Source: an uncultured Bacteroides sp.
GTDB lineage: Bacteria > Bacteroidota > Bacteroidia > Bacteroidales > Bacteroidaceae
DNA length: 39,077 nucleotides
Reading direction: 5' to 3'
Assembly: GCA_949289295.1 (NCBI GenBank)
Contig: CASENM010000007.1
Location: 1 to 39,077 of the forward strand
Shown: piece by piece, positions 26,681 through 35,777 of the stretch
How the letters are laid out: every line of letters starts with the position of its first letter
Position numbering within the stretch: position 1 is the first letter of the stretch
Translations under genes and position numbers: made by a program
The notes under the pieces: generated by a model
The model's input: the letters and a program-made list of their open reading frames with translations, nothing else
Told to the model about the DNA's origin: nothing
The model's database searches: none

Positions 26681-28336
26681 ATGTTAGAGAGATTTCTAGA
26701 ACAGACAAATTTCACTTCGCAAGAGGATTTCATCAAGAATTTCAAGATAAAGGTACCCGAAAACTTTAATTTCGGATATGACGTGGTGGATGCCTGGGCT
26801 GCTGAGGCTCCGGACAAGAAGGCGTTGTTGTGGACTAACGACAAAGGAGAACATATCCAGTTCACATTCGCCGACCTGAAGAAATATACCGACATGACGG
26901 CTTCTTATTTCCAGAGCATCGGCATCGGCAAGGGCGACCGGGTGATGCTGATTCTGAAGCGCCGCTATGAATTCTGGTTTTCCATCATAGCCCTTCACAA
27001 GATCGGGGCGGTCACGATTCCGGCCACTCATCTGTTGACCAAGAAGGATATTGTCTACCGTTGTCAGGCGGCGGGCATCAAGGCCATAGTGGCTGCCGGA
27101 GAATCGGTCATCACCACACACATTGCGGACGCCATGCCCGAATCGCCTACGGTGGAGAGGCTGATCAGTGTAGGCCCTGAATATCCCGAAGGTTTTGAGG
27201 ATTTCCATAAAGGCATCGAGAACGCGGCACCTTTCGTGCGTTCCGAGCATCCCAACTCGAACGATGACATTTCATTGATGTATTTCACTTCGGGAACTAC
27301 CGGTGAGCCGAAGATGGTGGCACATGATTTCACTTATCCGTTGGGACATATCGCTACCGGATGCTATTGGCACAACCTGAACGAGAACAGCCTCCATTTC
27401 ACCATTGCCGACACGGGATGGGGAAAGGCTGTCTGGGGAAAACTCTACGGACAGATGATCGCCGGTGCGAATATTTTCGTGTACGACCATGAGAAGTTCA
27501 CTCCGGCCGACATCCTTCAGAAGATACATGACTATCATATTACCTCGCTCTGCGCACCTCCTACCATCTACCGTTTCCTGATCCGGGAAGATCTGACCAA
27601 ATACGACCTCTCCTCACTGGAGTACTGCACGACGGCGGGTGAGGCTCTGAACTATTCGGTGTACGAGACTTTCAAGAAGATTACGGGCATCCGTCTGATG
27701 GAAGGTTTCGGACAGACCGAGACCACGCTTACGTTGGCCACCTTCCCGTGGATGGAACCGAAACCGGGAAGTATGGGGGTGCCCAATCCGCAGTACGACA
27801 TTGACTTGCTGAAACCCGACGGGCGTTCGGCGGAGGACGGTGAGCAGGGACAGATTGTGGTGCGCACCGGCAAGGGCAAGCCGCTGGGCCTGTTCAAGGA
27901 GTATTATCGTGACCCGGAACTGACCAAAATCGCCTGGCACGACGGAATTTATTATACCGGTGATGTGGCATGGCGTGATGAGGACGGATATTATTGGTTT
28001 GTGGGGCGTGCTGACGATGTCATCAAAAGTTCCGGCTACCGTATCGGCCCGTTCGAGGTGGAAAGCGCGCTGATGACCCATCCGGCAGTGGTGGAATGTG
28101 CCATCACGGGTGTACCTGACGAGATACGTGGTCAGGTGGTAAAGGCCACCATCGTCCTGTCGAAGGAATACAAGCCGAAGGCTGGTCCCGATCTGATCAA
28201 GGAATTGCAGAACCACGTGAAGCGTGTCACGGCTCCCTATAAGTATCCGCGTGTCATCGAGTTCGTGGACGAGTTGCCTAAGACTATCAGCGGCAAGATT
28301 CGCCGTGTGGAGATCCGCCAGAAAGATAATCAATAA
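26681..28336 (+). CDS. AMP-forming acyl-CoA synthetase (acetyl/medium-chain type)
   Basis: A 551-residue ligase that activates a carboxylic acid to its acyl-adenylate and then the CoA thioester. Motifs are [11 protein letters not shown] (201-211, ATP loop), [27 protein letters not shown] and the C-terminal SGKIRR with catalytic Lys539. In length and in the [13 protein letters not shown] opening it resembles ACSM-type medium-chain or acetyl-CoA synthetases. The acid used is uncertain. It forms an operon with the XRE-cupin regulator and ends at a strong terminator. Lys539 is the kind of lysine that acetyltransferases modify and CobB-type sirtuins free in other bacteria. Confidence 0.92.
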   Translation: MLERFLEQTNFTSQEDFIKNFKIKVPENFNFGYDVVDAWAAEAPDKKALLWTNDKGEHIQFTFADLKKYTDMTASYFQSIGIGKGDRVMLILKRRYEFWFSIIALHKIGAVTIPATHLLTKKDIVYRCQAAGIKAIVAAGESVITTHIADAMPESPTVERLISVGPEYPEGFEDFHKGIENAAPFVRSEHPNSNDDISLMYFTSGTTGEPKMVAHDFTYPLGHIATGCYWHNLNENSLHFTIADTGWGKAVWGKLYGQMIAGANIFVYDHEKFTPADILQKIHDYHITSLCAPPTIYRFLIREDLTKYDLSSLEYCTTAGEALNYSVYETFKKITGIRLMEGFGQTETTLTLATFPWMEPKPGSMGVPNPQYDIDLLKPDGRSAEDGEQGQIVVRTGKGKPLGLFKEYYRDPELTKIAWHDGIYYTGDVAWRDEDGYYWFVGRADDVIKSSGYRIGPFEVESALMTHPAVVECAITGVPDEIRGQVVKATIVLSKEYKPKAGPDLIKELQNHVKRVTAPYKYPRVIEFVDELPKTISGKIRRVEIRQKDNQ

Positions 28337-28365
28337 AGAAGAGTATTACAGTTTGTTTAAAGAGG

Positions 28366-28414
28366 GTGTGCCGCAAGTGTCTCGTGCTCTGAGACATTCC
28401 GGCACACTTTTTTT
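28366..28414 (+). terminator. Terminator after the acyl-CoA synthetase
   Basis: GTGTGCCG (28366-28373) pairs with CGGCACAC (28400-28407). The stem continues inward through TGTCTC/GAGACA, and seven T follow. Strong Rho-independent form, placed between convergent genes. Confidence 0.88.
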
Positions 28415-28444
28415 GTCTTGTCACAGTCTGCCGGAGCGTCAGTC

Positions 28445-29776
28445 TTACACCGCAGGCAGACTGTTCCCGTTGATTTTCCGGTACAGGTCGAGTGCATAGA
28501 CATCAGTCATGCCCGAAATATAATCGAGTACGGCTTGTATTCTGGCATAGAGCGTCGGAGCTTGAATTTCGTACTGCTTGGATACACGGTTTATCAGTAA
28601 CTGGGAATAAGCTTTTTCCGGATAGCGCACCGCCTCGATCATCAGGTCGACAAGGGTGGTGATGACCTGATAACCGGCCAGTTCGATGTCCACTACATCC
28701 TTTGAGAAATAAATCTTGTCGAACGCGGTCCGTGAGCAGTTTTCGTACGCTTTTTTCACATGCTCGGGCAGATGAGAGATAAGTGTGCCTTCAAAGTTTC
28801 CATCCAGAATGTTTTCTTCATATTCAACGAATGTCTTCACGCATTCCTTTATCAGTACTCCGATGGCGGATGTGCGCAGGTAGGCTATCTGTTCGTTCGT
28901 ATCACTTACCATACTGCATATTTTCTCAGTCCGTTCCAGCCGTTTGGGAGTGAAGAAACGGCAGTAGAGCGCTTTGGTCTCTTCTGTGGTCAGGATTTTC
29001 AGCTTGTGGGCGTCCTCGATGTCCATCATCTGGTAGCAGATGTCGTCGGCCGCCTCTACCAGATACACCAGCGGATGGCGGGCGTATCGCAGCGGTTCGC
29101 CTTCTTTGCTGAGCCGCCTGATGCCCAGTTCGTCGGCAATCCGTCTGAAATCCTCCTCTTCGCTCAGGAAGAATCCGAATTTCTGCTTTTTGCCGGCAAG
29201 GCGCGATGAGAACGGATATTTCACGATGGATGCCAGTGTGGAATAGGTCATGACAAAACCTCCCGGACGGCGGCCCTGGAACTGGTGGGTGAGCAGGCGG
29301 AATGCGTTGGCGTTTCCCTCGAAATGAGTCAGGTCCTCCCATTCCGCATCCGACAGGAGCGGACGGAGCGACATGCCTTTCCCTTCCGAGAAGTAAGTGC
29401 CGATGGCTTTTTCCCCGGAGTGTCCGAAGGGCGGATTCCCCAGATCGTGGGCCAGGCAGGCAGCCGAGACGATGGAACCGATTTCTGAAATGTGCGTGTC
29501 GGCCAGTTCGGGATGCTTCTTCAGCAGTTCGGCGGCGATGTCGTTTCCCAGAGAGCGTCCCACGCAAGAGACTTCCAGACTGTGTGTCAGACGGTTGTGC
29601 ACGAAGATGCTTCCGGGCAAGGGGAACACCTGGGTCTTGTTCTGCAAACGTCGGAACGGGGCGGAAAAGATGAGGCGGTCATAGTCGCGCTGAAACTCGG
29701 TACGGTCTTCTTTCCTTTTTTCATGCAGGTTTTCCAGACCGAAACGTTTGTTGGATATAAGTTGTTTCCAGTTCAT
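28445..29776 (-). CDS. dgt: dGTP triphosphohydrolase family protein
   Basis: A 443-residue HD-domain enzyme that cleaves dNTPs to the nucleoside and triphosphate. The HD metal ligands are visible: His65 in NRLTHSLEVS, the His110-Asp111 pair in CLAHDLGNPPFGHSGE, and later DDICYQMMDIED. N-terminal KRKEDRTEFQRDYDRLIFS is typical. The open frame reaches 30058, but residues upstream of MNWKQ are not family-like and are read from a palindromic leader, so ATG 29776 is used. The leader of about 145 nt contains the palindrome array at 29807-29868. Divergent from dut, also a dNTP-pool enzyme. Confidence 0.93.
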   Translation of the reverse strand: MNWKQLISNKRFGLENLHEKRKEDRTEFQRDYDRLIFSAPFRRLQNKTQVFPLPGSIFVHNRLTHSLEVSCVGRSLGNDIAAELLKKHPELADTHISEIGSIVSAACLAHDLGNPPFGHSGEKAIGTYFSEGKGMSLRPLLSDAEWEDLTHFEGNANAFRLLTHQFQGRRPGGFVMTYSTLASIVKYPFSSRLAGKKQKFGFFLSEEEDFRRIADELGIRRLSKEGEPLRYARHPLVYLVEAADDICYQMMDIEDAHKLKILTTEETKALYCRFFTPKRLERTEKICSMVSDTNEQIAYLRTSAIGVLIKECVKTFVEYEENILDGNFEGTLISHLPEHVKKAYENCSRTAFDKIYFSKDVVDIELAGYQVITTLVDLMIEAVRYPEKAYSQLLINRVSKQYEIQAPTLYARIQAVLDYISGMTDVYALDLYRKINGNSLPAV

Positions 29777-29806
29777 TGTTTGTTGCTTTAAAATAGGCTT
29801 TCGGTG

Positions 29807-29868
29807 AAAACGCTTCGGCGTTTTAAGTGAAACGTCAGGGCGTTTCAGACAAAACGCCGAAGCGTTTT
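29807..29868. repeat. Palindrome array in the dgt leader
   Basis: Three palindromic units. Unit 1 is AAAACGCTTCGGCGTTTT (29807-29824), unit 2 is GAAACG-TCAGGG-CGTTTC (29829-29846), and unit 3 is AAAACGCCGAAGCGTTTT (29851-29868). Units 1 and 3 are exact reverse complements, so the array can fold as three small hairpins or as one long 18-bp stem around unit 2. The unit-3 sequence is also present at 11573-11590. It lies between the dgt promoter box and the dgt start codon, so it would be transcribed in the leader. Confidence 0.8.
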
Positions 29869-29926
29869 TTCTTAAGTGCCTGTCGGCGGTCACACTTTCT
29901 GTTTGGACAGACTCAAAACTTGTCCG

Positions 29927-29934
29927 CAAAAATA
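29927..29934 (-). promoter_or_regulatory. -7 box of dgt
   Basis: TATTTTTG followed by C on the minus strand matches TAnnTTTG. It is 150 bases upstream of the dgt start and places the palindrome array in the transcript. Confidence 0.55.
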
Positions 29935-30001
29935 TAAAAAAATGGTAAATGCCGCTATTAATTCTGGGGAATGTGTAAATTCGCACTCTTAAACGGAAAG
30001 T

Positions 30002-30448
30002 ATGTCGAGAAAGATGAAAATACAGATAATAAACAAGTCTAAACATCCGTTGCCGCAATACGCGACTTCTTTGTCGGCAGGCATGGATTTACGCGCTAAC
30101 ATTGATGCCCCCATTTTGTTGAAACCTCTGGCCCGTTGTCTGGTGCCGACAGGACTGTATGTAGCCGTTCCGGCCGGGTATGAGGCCCAGGTACGCCCCC
30201 GCAGCGGTCTGGCTATCAAGAAAGGAGTGACAGTGCTGAATTCTCCCGGTACCGTCGATGCGGATTATCGGGGAGAAATCTGCGTCATTATGGTCAACCT
30301 TTCGTCGGAAGATTTTGTGATAGAAGACGGAGAGCGAATCGCGCAGATGGTGATAGCCCGTCATGAACAGGCCGAATGGCTGGAAGTGGAGGTGCTGGAC
30401 GATACCGAGCGGGGTAACGGAGGATTCGGCCATACAGGAACAGAGTAA
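30002..30448 (+). CDS. dut: dUTP diphosphatase
   Basis: A 148-residue trimeric dUTPase that hydrolyses dUTP to dUMP and pyrophosphate. All five family motifs are present: [39 protein letters not shown] and the C-terminal [12 protein letters not shown] 30014 is a possible alternative start; 30002 keeps a purine-rich stretch just upstream. It leads a plus-strand run with the TPR lipoprotein (10 bases later), DUF4292 and the EnvC-like gene. Confidence 0.96.
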   Translation: MSRKMKIQIINKSKHPLPQYATSLSAGMDLRANIDAPILLKPLARCLVPTGLYVAVPAGYEAQVRPRSGLAIKKGVTVLNSPGTVDADYRGEICVIMVNLSSEDFVIEDGERIAQMVIARHEQAEWLEVEVLDDTERGNGGFGHTGTE

Positions 30449-30458
30449 AAAAGAAAAA

Positions 30459-32249
30459 ATGATGAGGAAAATTCTCTACATAGCGGGCTTGGTTTCTCTG
30501 TTGGTTGCGTGCGGCACGGCCCGGAAACAATCGGTCTCTGCCGATTTGACGCCAGTGGAAGAAAAAGATCCTTTGACTTATGAGCAACGGCGGAAGTTCG
30601 ACTATTATTTTCTGGAAGCCGTACGCATGAAACAGAAGGGTGAATACGATGCGGCTTTCGAACTTTACAGCCATTGTCTGGACATTTATCCGGAATCGGC
30701 GGCCGCACTTTATGAAATTTCCCAATTCTATATGGCATTGGGGCAGGAACAGAAAGGTGAGGAGGCACTGAAGCGTGCCGTCCGCGCTGATGAGGAAAAC
30801 TTCTGGTACAAGCAGTCGTTGGCTGCCTATTATCAGAGCAAGAGGGATATTCCGAAAGCTGTCTCGGTATATGAAGATATGGCCCGGCAGTTTCCTTCCC
30901 GGCTTGAGCCGCTGATATCACTGGTCGACTTGTATGGGCGGACTAAAAGCTATGCGGAAGAAATCAAGGCTCTGGACCGTTTGGAGGAGTTGGACGGAAA
31001 GTCGGAACAAATCAGTATGGAGAAATTCCGTTGCTATACATTGATGAACAATCAGGAGCAGGCGTTCAAAGAAATAGAAAGTTTGTCAAAAGAGTATCCT
31101 TACGACATGCGTTACCAGACCATCCTGGGCGATGTGTATATGGATAGCGGCAAAATGCAGGAAGCCTATGACACTTACACGCATATTTTGCAGGAAGTGC
31201 CCGGTTATGCGCCGGCATTGCTGGCTTTGGCTTCGTATTACAAGAAACAGGGTAATGACAGTCTCTATCATACACAGATTGATACGATTCTGCTGAATGA
31301 TAACGTGGAGTCAGATACCAAAATGGAGCTTATGCGCCAGATGATTGTCCAGTCGGAACGGACCACCAGAGACAGTACGGAAATCATCGGCCTGTTCAAG
31401 CGAATACTGAAGCGTCCGCAGCAAAATGCCGATTTGGCCATGTTATGCGCACAATATATGATTACCAAGCGGATGGAGAAGGAATCAAAACCGGTGCTGG
31501 ACCAAATTCTTTCGCTTGATCCCGAGAACAAGCCCGCTCGTCTGCAGTTGCTGAGCTATGCCATCCGTGACAATGATCTGGATGAGGTGATACGGGTAGC
31601 TTTGCCAGCCTTGGAATATAATCCTGATGCGATGGAGTTTTATTATTATCTTGGACTGGCCTACTATCAGAAAAAAGATACGGACAAAGCGCTTGACGTG
31701 TTCCGGAAAGGACTGAAGCAGGTAGATGAAAAAAGTGACAAGCACTTTGTGTCTGATTTCTATGCCATCTTGGGTGACATTTATCATGCAAAGGAAATGA
31801 AAGCTGAAGCATATGCGGCCTATGATTCTTCGCTGGTGTATAATCCGGACAACATCGGTGCATTGAACAATTACGCATATTATCTGTCAGTGGAACGAAA
31901 AGAGCTGGACAAGGCGGAAGAAATGAGTTACCGTACGGTGAAAGCCGAGCCCGACAATGCTACTTATTTGGATACATACGCATGGATTCTTTTCGAAAAG
32001 GCACGCTATACCGAAGCGCGTATCTATATCGAGCAGGCTATGAAAAATGGAGGAGACACGAGCCAGGTTATTGTGGAACATTGTGGAGACATCTATTATA
32101 TGTCGGGCGAAAAGGAGAAAGCTCTGGAGTATTGGAAGAAGGCAGCTTCTCTGGATTCCAGTCCGGATGACGGTTCTGCTCCGCGCACGGAAGCTGAACT
32201 GAGACGCCTGAAACGGAAAATTGCATTGAAAAAATATATAGCCGAATGA
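30459..32249 (+). CDS. TPR-repeat lipoprotein
   Basis: A 596-residue protein with a lipoprotein signal (MMRKILYIAGLVSLLVAC) and then tandem tetratricopeptide repeats over nearly the whole length (about 45-580). Examples are GEYDAAFELYSHCLDIYPES, GKMQEAYDTYTHILQEVPGY and DKALDVFRKGLKQVDE. It is probably a periplasm-facing scaffold at the outer membrane. Its gene is tied to DUF4292 by a four-base overlap. Its conserved position beside DUF4292 and an EnvC-like gene suggests a role in envelope assembly, but no partner is proven. The frame is open to 30363 inside dut, but the signal peptide fixes the start. Confidence 0.9.
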   Translation: MMRKILYIAGLVSLLVACGTARKQSVSADLTPVEEKDPLTYEQRRKFDYYFLEAVRMKQKGEYDAAFELYSHCLDIYPESAAALYEISQFYMALGQEQKGEEALKRAVRADEENFWYKQSLAAYYQSKRDIPKAVSVYEDMARQFPSRLEPLISLVDLYGRTKSYAEEIKALDRLEELDGKSEQISMEKFRCYTLMNNQEQAFKEIESLSKEYPYDMRYQTILGDVYMDSGKMQEAYDTYTHILQEVPGYAPALLALASYYKKQGNDSLYHTQIDTILLNDNVESDTKMELMRQMIVQSERTTRDSTEIIGLFKRILKRPQQNADLAMLCAQYMITKRMEKESKPVLDQILSLDPENKPARLQLLSYAIRDNDLDEVIRVALPALEYNPDAMEFYYYLGLAYYQKKDTDKALDVFRKGLKQVDEKSDKHFVSDFYAILGDIYHAKEMKAEAYAAYDSSLVYNPDNIGALNNYAYYLSVERKELDKAEEMSYRTVKAEPDNATYLDTYAWILFEKARYTEARIYIEQAMKNGGDTSQVIVEHCGDIYYMSGEKEKALEYWKKAASLDSSPDDGSAPRTEAELRRLKRKIALKKYIAE

Positions 32250-33085
32250 GAAAATCTTTTTTTCACTGTGTATGTTTGACGGTTGCCGTGATTATGATGG
32301 CAGCCTGTTCTTCTTCACGTCATGCCGGAAAATCATCTATGATCGGGAATCTGGAAGGTGAAGAATATCTGGAAAAGTTCATAGAACATGCCCCTCGCTG
32401 GAAGGCTGTAACAGGAAAGGTGGCTTTCAATCTGAATATGGGGAGTAAAGGGTCTGCCAGCCTGAGTGCGAATGTCCGGATGAAGAGGGGAGAGGTCATA
32501 CAATTGTCGGTCGCTCCTTTTCTGGGGATAGAAGTGGCGCGGATGGAAATTACTCCAGACCGGATATTGGCCGTTGACCGGCTTCACAGGCGCTATGTGG
32601 AGATTTCTTTTGAAACATTGAGTGGAATGCTTCATGCGGAGCTTGACTTCAATGCGTTGCAGGCTCTCTTTTTCAACGAGGTCTTTTTGCCGGGAGAGGA
32701 ATCGTTGGACGTGGCGGATGCCGGCAGATTCCGTATTTCTTCCGAAGGAACTCAGGCACTTCTTGTTCCTGAGTCGTCAAAGGCATGGTCGTATCAGTTC
32801 TTTACGGGAACGGAAAGCGGATTGCTTGAAAGAACACGTCTGGCCATGGAAGGTACGGCTTATGCGATGGAATGGGACTACAGTGATTTTTCAGAGTTGG
32901 ACGGAAAGCTTTTTCCCCGGCATATTCTGGCCAGTGTGGAAGGAACTGGAGGAAAAACTTATTCACTGGACATGAGATTTTCACGCATGTCTACCGACGC
33001 GGGCTGGAATACCTCCGTTGAGTTGTCGTCCAAGTACCAGAGAATGGAACTGCAGGATTTGCTGGATTTGTTGTTGAAGCAATGA
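32246..33085 (+). CDS. DUF4292 lipoprotein
   Basis: A 279-residue lipoprotein. The signal ends in lipobox MMAAC followed by SSSRHAGKSS. The rest fits DUF4292, a LolA/LolB-like half-barrel: WKAVTGKVAFNLNMGSKGS, VIQLSVAPFLGIEVARMEITPDRILAVDR, EISFETLSGML and so on. By fold it may bind lipid or lipoprotein at the outer membrane, as LolB does; Bacteroidetes generally lack a recognisable LolB. This role is inferred. It overlaps both neighbours by four bases, so it is translationally coupled to the TPR lipoprotein and the EnvC-like gene. Confidence 0.88.
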   Translation: MRKSFFHCVCLTVAVIMMAACSSSRHAGKSSMIGNLEGEEYLEKFIEHAPRWKAVTGKVAFNLNMGSKGSASLSANVRMKRGEVIQLSVAPFLGIEVARMEITPDRILAVDRLHRRYVEISFETLSGMLHAELDFNALQALFFNEVFLPGEESLDVADAGRFRISSEGTQALLVPESSKAWSYQFFTGTESGLLERTRLAMEGTAYAMEWDYSDFSELDGKLFPRHILASVEGTGGKTYSLDMRFSRMSTDAGWNTSVELSSKYQRMELQDLLDLLLKQ

Positions 33086-34383
33086 AACGTCTTTGGGTCA
33101 TATTGCTGGTCTGTATCTGTGTGTTGGGTGGTGAGGCCCAGACCACACGGAAAATCCGTCAGCTGGAGAAGCAGCGGAACGAATTGCGCCGGCAGATTAC
33201 GGAATCGGAGACTCTGTTGCGCTCGACCAAAAAAGACGTGAAAAGTCAGCTCGACAATCTGGCGTTGTTGTCGGGACAGATAGAAGAACGGAGAAAATAT
33301 GTGCAGGCAATCGAGTCGGATGTGAAATCCATCCAGTTGGAGATTGATCGTCTGAGAGCCGAACTGTCGCGCTTGGAAAAGGATCTGGAAGACAAGCGCT
33401 TGAAGTATGAACATTCTGTCAGGTATTTGTATCGGAACAAGACGATTCAGGAAAAGCTGATGTTCATATTTTCAGCGGAAAATCTCAGCCAGATGTACCG
33501 CCGGATGCGCTATGTGCGTGAATATGCCGATTATCAGCGCATTCAGGGCATGCAAGTGCAGCGTAAGCAAAAGCAAGTGGCGGATAAGAAGAATGCGCTT
33601 ACAGCCAGCAGGCAGGCGAAGGAGGATTTGTTGAAGCAGGGAGAATCGGAAAAGCATAAGCTGGAAGTCCAGGAGCAGGAACGCAAGACGCTTCTTCAGG
33701 GTTTACAGAAAAAGCAGAAAAGCATTCAGGCAGAACTGAACAGAAAACGTCGTTCTGCCAATAAACTGAATGCCCAGATAGACCGTCTGGTCGAGATTGA
33801 GATTGAAAAAGCACGCAAGCGTGCCGCGGAAGAGGCCCGGAAGAAGGCTGAGGAAGTGAAGAAGAGAGAAGGGGCGGCTAAGGAGGGTACGGCTTCGGCT
33901 TCCGGGAAGGGCTCTTCAGAAAAGCTTGCGAAAATGGATGCGTATAAGGTGGATTCTGAAGACCGTCGTTTGTCGGGTGTATTTGAACGGAACAAAGGGA
34001 TCCTTCCCGTACCGATTACAGGTCCGTATGTGGTAGTAGGCCATTACGGCCGCTATGAGGTGAAAGGTCTCAGGAATGTACGTCTGGACAATAAGGGTAT
34101 GGATATCAAAGGTAGACCGGGTGCGTATGCCCGGAGTATCTTTGACGGAGAGGTGTCTGCCGTATTTCAGTATAACGGACTTACCAATGTCCTGGTCCGT
34201 CACGGCAGTTATATTTCAGTGTATTGTAACCTTTCCTCTGTGAGGGTGAAGAAAGGCAGTCTGGTGAAGACAAAGGATATATTGGGTGAGGTGAATACTG
34301 ATTCTGACGGGAATACAGTTCTTCATTTTCAGTTGCGGAAAGAAACGGCCAAGCTTAATCCGGAGCTTTGGATTGCACGGTGA
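33082..34383 (+). CDS. EnvC-like murein hydrolase activator (degenerate LytM)
   Basis: A 433-residue periplasmic protein with a signal peptide (about 1-20, ending GGEA-Q). Two long coiled-coil regions follow (about 22-125 and 150-265), then a basic and alanine-rich linker and a C-terminal LytM/M23 domain (about 310-433). The LytM zinc site is broken: Asn337 stands where the first His should be (NKGMD, Asp341 kept), and the first His of the final HxH is Val413 (TVLHFQ, His415 kept). This matches EnvC, which activates amidases rather than cutting wall itself. Last gene of the dut run. Confidence 0.9.
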   Translation: MKRLWVILLVCICVLGGEAQTTRKIRQLEKQRNELRRQITESETLLRSTKKDVKSQLDNLALLSGQIEERRKYVQAIESDVKSIQLEIDRLRAELSRLEKDLEDKRLKYEHSVRYLYRNKTIQEKLMFIFSAENLSQMYRRMRYVREYADYQRIQGMQVQRKQKQVADKKNALTASRQAKEDLLKQGESEKHKLEVQEQERKTLLQGLQKKQKSIQAELNRKRRSANKLNAQIDRLVEIEIEKARKRAAEEARKKAEEVKKREGAAKEGTASASGKGSSEKLAKMDAYKVDSEDRRLSGVFERNKGILPVPITGPYVVVGHYGRYEVKGLRNVRLDNKGMDIKGRPGAYARSIFDGEVSAVFQYNGLTNVLVRHGSYISVYCNLSSVRVKKGSLVKTKDILGEVNTDSDGNTVLHFQLRKETAKLNPELWIAR

Positions 34384-34583
34384 GATTGTCTTGTCATTGC
34401 TTCTCCGGAGCTTGGGTACACGAGCCATGCTGGCGATAAAAGGGCTGTCCGGTGAGAAAATCCAATTGCGTTAGGTCAAAATAGGTCCAACCGGTGGAAA
34501 ACCCTAAAGGAGTGTAGTGAAAATCGGAAGGAAATCCTTCACCCCGTTTCCTCACAGATGACAGGATGAAAGCTGATTCTCAT

Positions 34584-35648
34584 TCAAATCTTCAAGCCGT
34601 CCAGAATCCGGATATAGAGTGCAATGGCTTCTTCTATTTCACTGATCAGAATGTATTCATCGGCCGTGTGTGAACGGGATGATTTTCCCGGTCCGATTTT
34701 GACTGACGGGAAATGCATCAGTGCCTGGTCGGACAAAGTGGGGGAGCCGAACGGTTTTTTCCCAAGCTCTACGGCACGCTTTACGAACGGATGTTCGGCC
34801 GGTATGCTTGATGAATTGAGCCGGAACGAGCGGGCTTTCGCTTCGCTGGATATATGTTTGCAGATTTCTTCAAATACTTCTTGGTTTGTGTAGCATTCGT
34901 TGGTACGGATGTCTGCCACCGCTGTACAAAGGTCAGGTATTACGTTGTGCTGGGTACCTGCATTGATTTGGGTGACACTTATCTTGACAGGGCCCAATAA
35001 AGGGGATTCTTTCGGAAAACGGTAAGTCCGCAGCCATTCCACATCAGGAAGAATCTTGTATATAGCATTTTCTCCTTCTTCACGGGCGGCATGTCCTGCT
35101 TTTCCGTGTGCTGTAATGTCGAGCACCATCAGACCCTTTTCTGCGATGGAAGGGTTCATTTCGGTAGGTTCGCCCACCACTCCCAAAGCGATAGGAGGAA
35201 GTTGCGGCAACACGCTCTCTATTCCGTTTTTCCCTGACACTTCTTCTTCGCATGAGGCCAGGAAAATCAGATTATAGCTCTGTTCGGTCGCGCTCAGATA
35301 GCGGTATGCCTGAAAAAGGGACACCAAACTTCCACCGGCATCGTTGCTGCCCAGTCCATATAACTTTCCGTTTTCGTTTTTGGGTGTAAAAGGCTGTTTG
35401 CGCCATCCGCTGACCGGTTTTACCGTGTCGATATGAGAGTTGAGCAGGATGGTCGGTTTGTTCATGTCGAAGTGAGGGCTCATGCACCAGATGTTGTTTC
35501 CGGAACGTCCGGTCATGATTCCACTTTCTTCAATGTAGTTTTGTAGAAAATCGGCAGCGGCTTCTTCATCACGGCTGATAGAGGGAATTCCGATGAGCGA
35601 ATGGAGCAATGTCAGTGCTTCCGAAGTATAATAGGCTGTGTCTGTCAT
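34584..35648 (-). CDS. M20 family deacylase, ArgE-like
   Basis: A 354-residue zinc-dependent aminoacylase. Metal and catalytic residues are in LLNSHIDTVKP (His72, Asp74), GLGSNDAGG (Asp103) and ASCEEEVSGKNG (Glu134/Glu135), with the usual lid domain between. In Bacteroides the arginine pathway uses N-succinyl intermediates after ornithine, so an ArgE-like enzyme here may remove succinyl from N-succinylcitrulline rather than acetyl from acetylornithine; this is inference. ATG 35648 is chosen from family alignment. The longer open frame (to 35762) is not supported, because the promoter box lies inside it. Confidence 0.88.
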   Translation of the reverse strand: MTDTAYYTSEALTLLHSLIGIPSISRDEEAAADFLQNYIEESGIMTGRSGNNIWCMSPHFDMNKPTILLNSHIDTVKPVSGWRKQPFTPKNENGKLYGLGSNDAGGSLVSLFQAYRYLSATEQSYNLIFLASCEEEVSGKNGIESVLPQLPPIALGVVGEPTEMNPSIAEKGLMVLDITAHGKAGHAAREEGENAIYKILPDVEWLRTYRFPKESPLLGPVKISVTQINAGTQHNVIPDLCTAVADIRTNECYTNQEVFEEICKHISSEAKARSFRLNSSSIPAEHPFVKRAVELGKKPFGSPTLSDQALMHFPSVKIGPGKSSRSHTADEYILISEIEEAIALYIRILDGLKI

Positions 35649-35674
35649 AAGGTTTATGTCGTTTTTATCCAAGG

Positions 35675-35705
35675 CAAAGGTAGAAAAAAGATTTGTGTTT
35701 TCAAA
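35675..35705 (-). promoter_or_regulatory. Promoter of the ArgE-like gene
   Basis: On the minus strand TTTG (35705-35702), 19 bases, TACCTTTG (35682-35675), a near-ideal Bacteroides promoter 27 bases upstream of the chosen ATG. Confidence 0.75.
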
Positions 35706-35777
35706 ATGTGTCTGGTCGCGCTTTTTTGCTTGCATCTTCAGAAGAATAGGGCGGTCTGTCACTAAATTTCGGGAGTG

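Noticed and set aside
29777-30058. N-terminal extension of the dGTPase open frame
   Set aside because: Residues before MNWKQ are read from the palindrome array and from dut's upstream region; a promoter box lies inside the extension.
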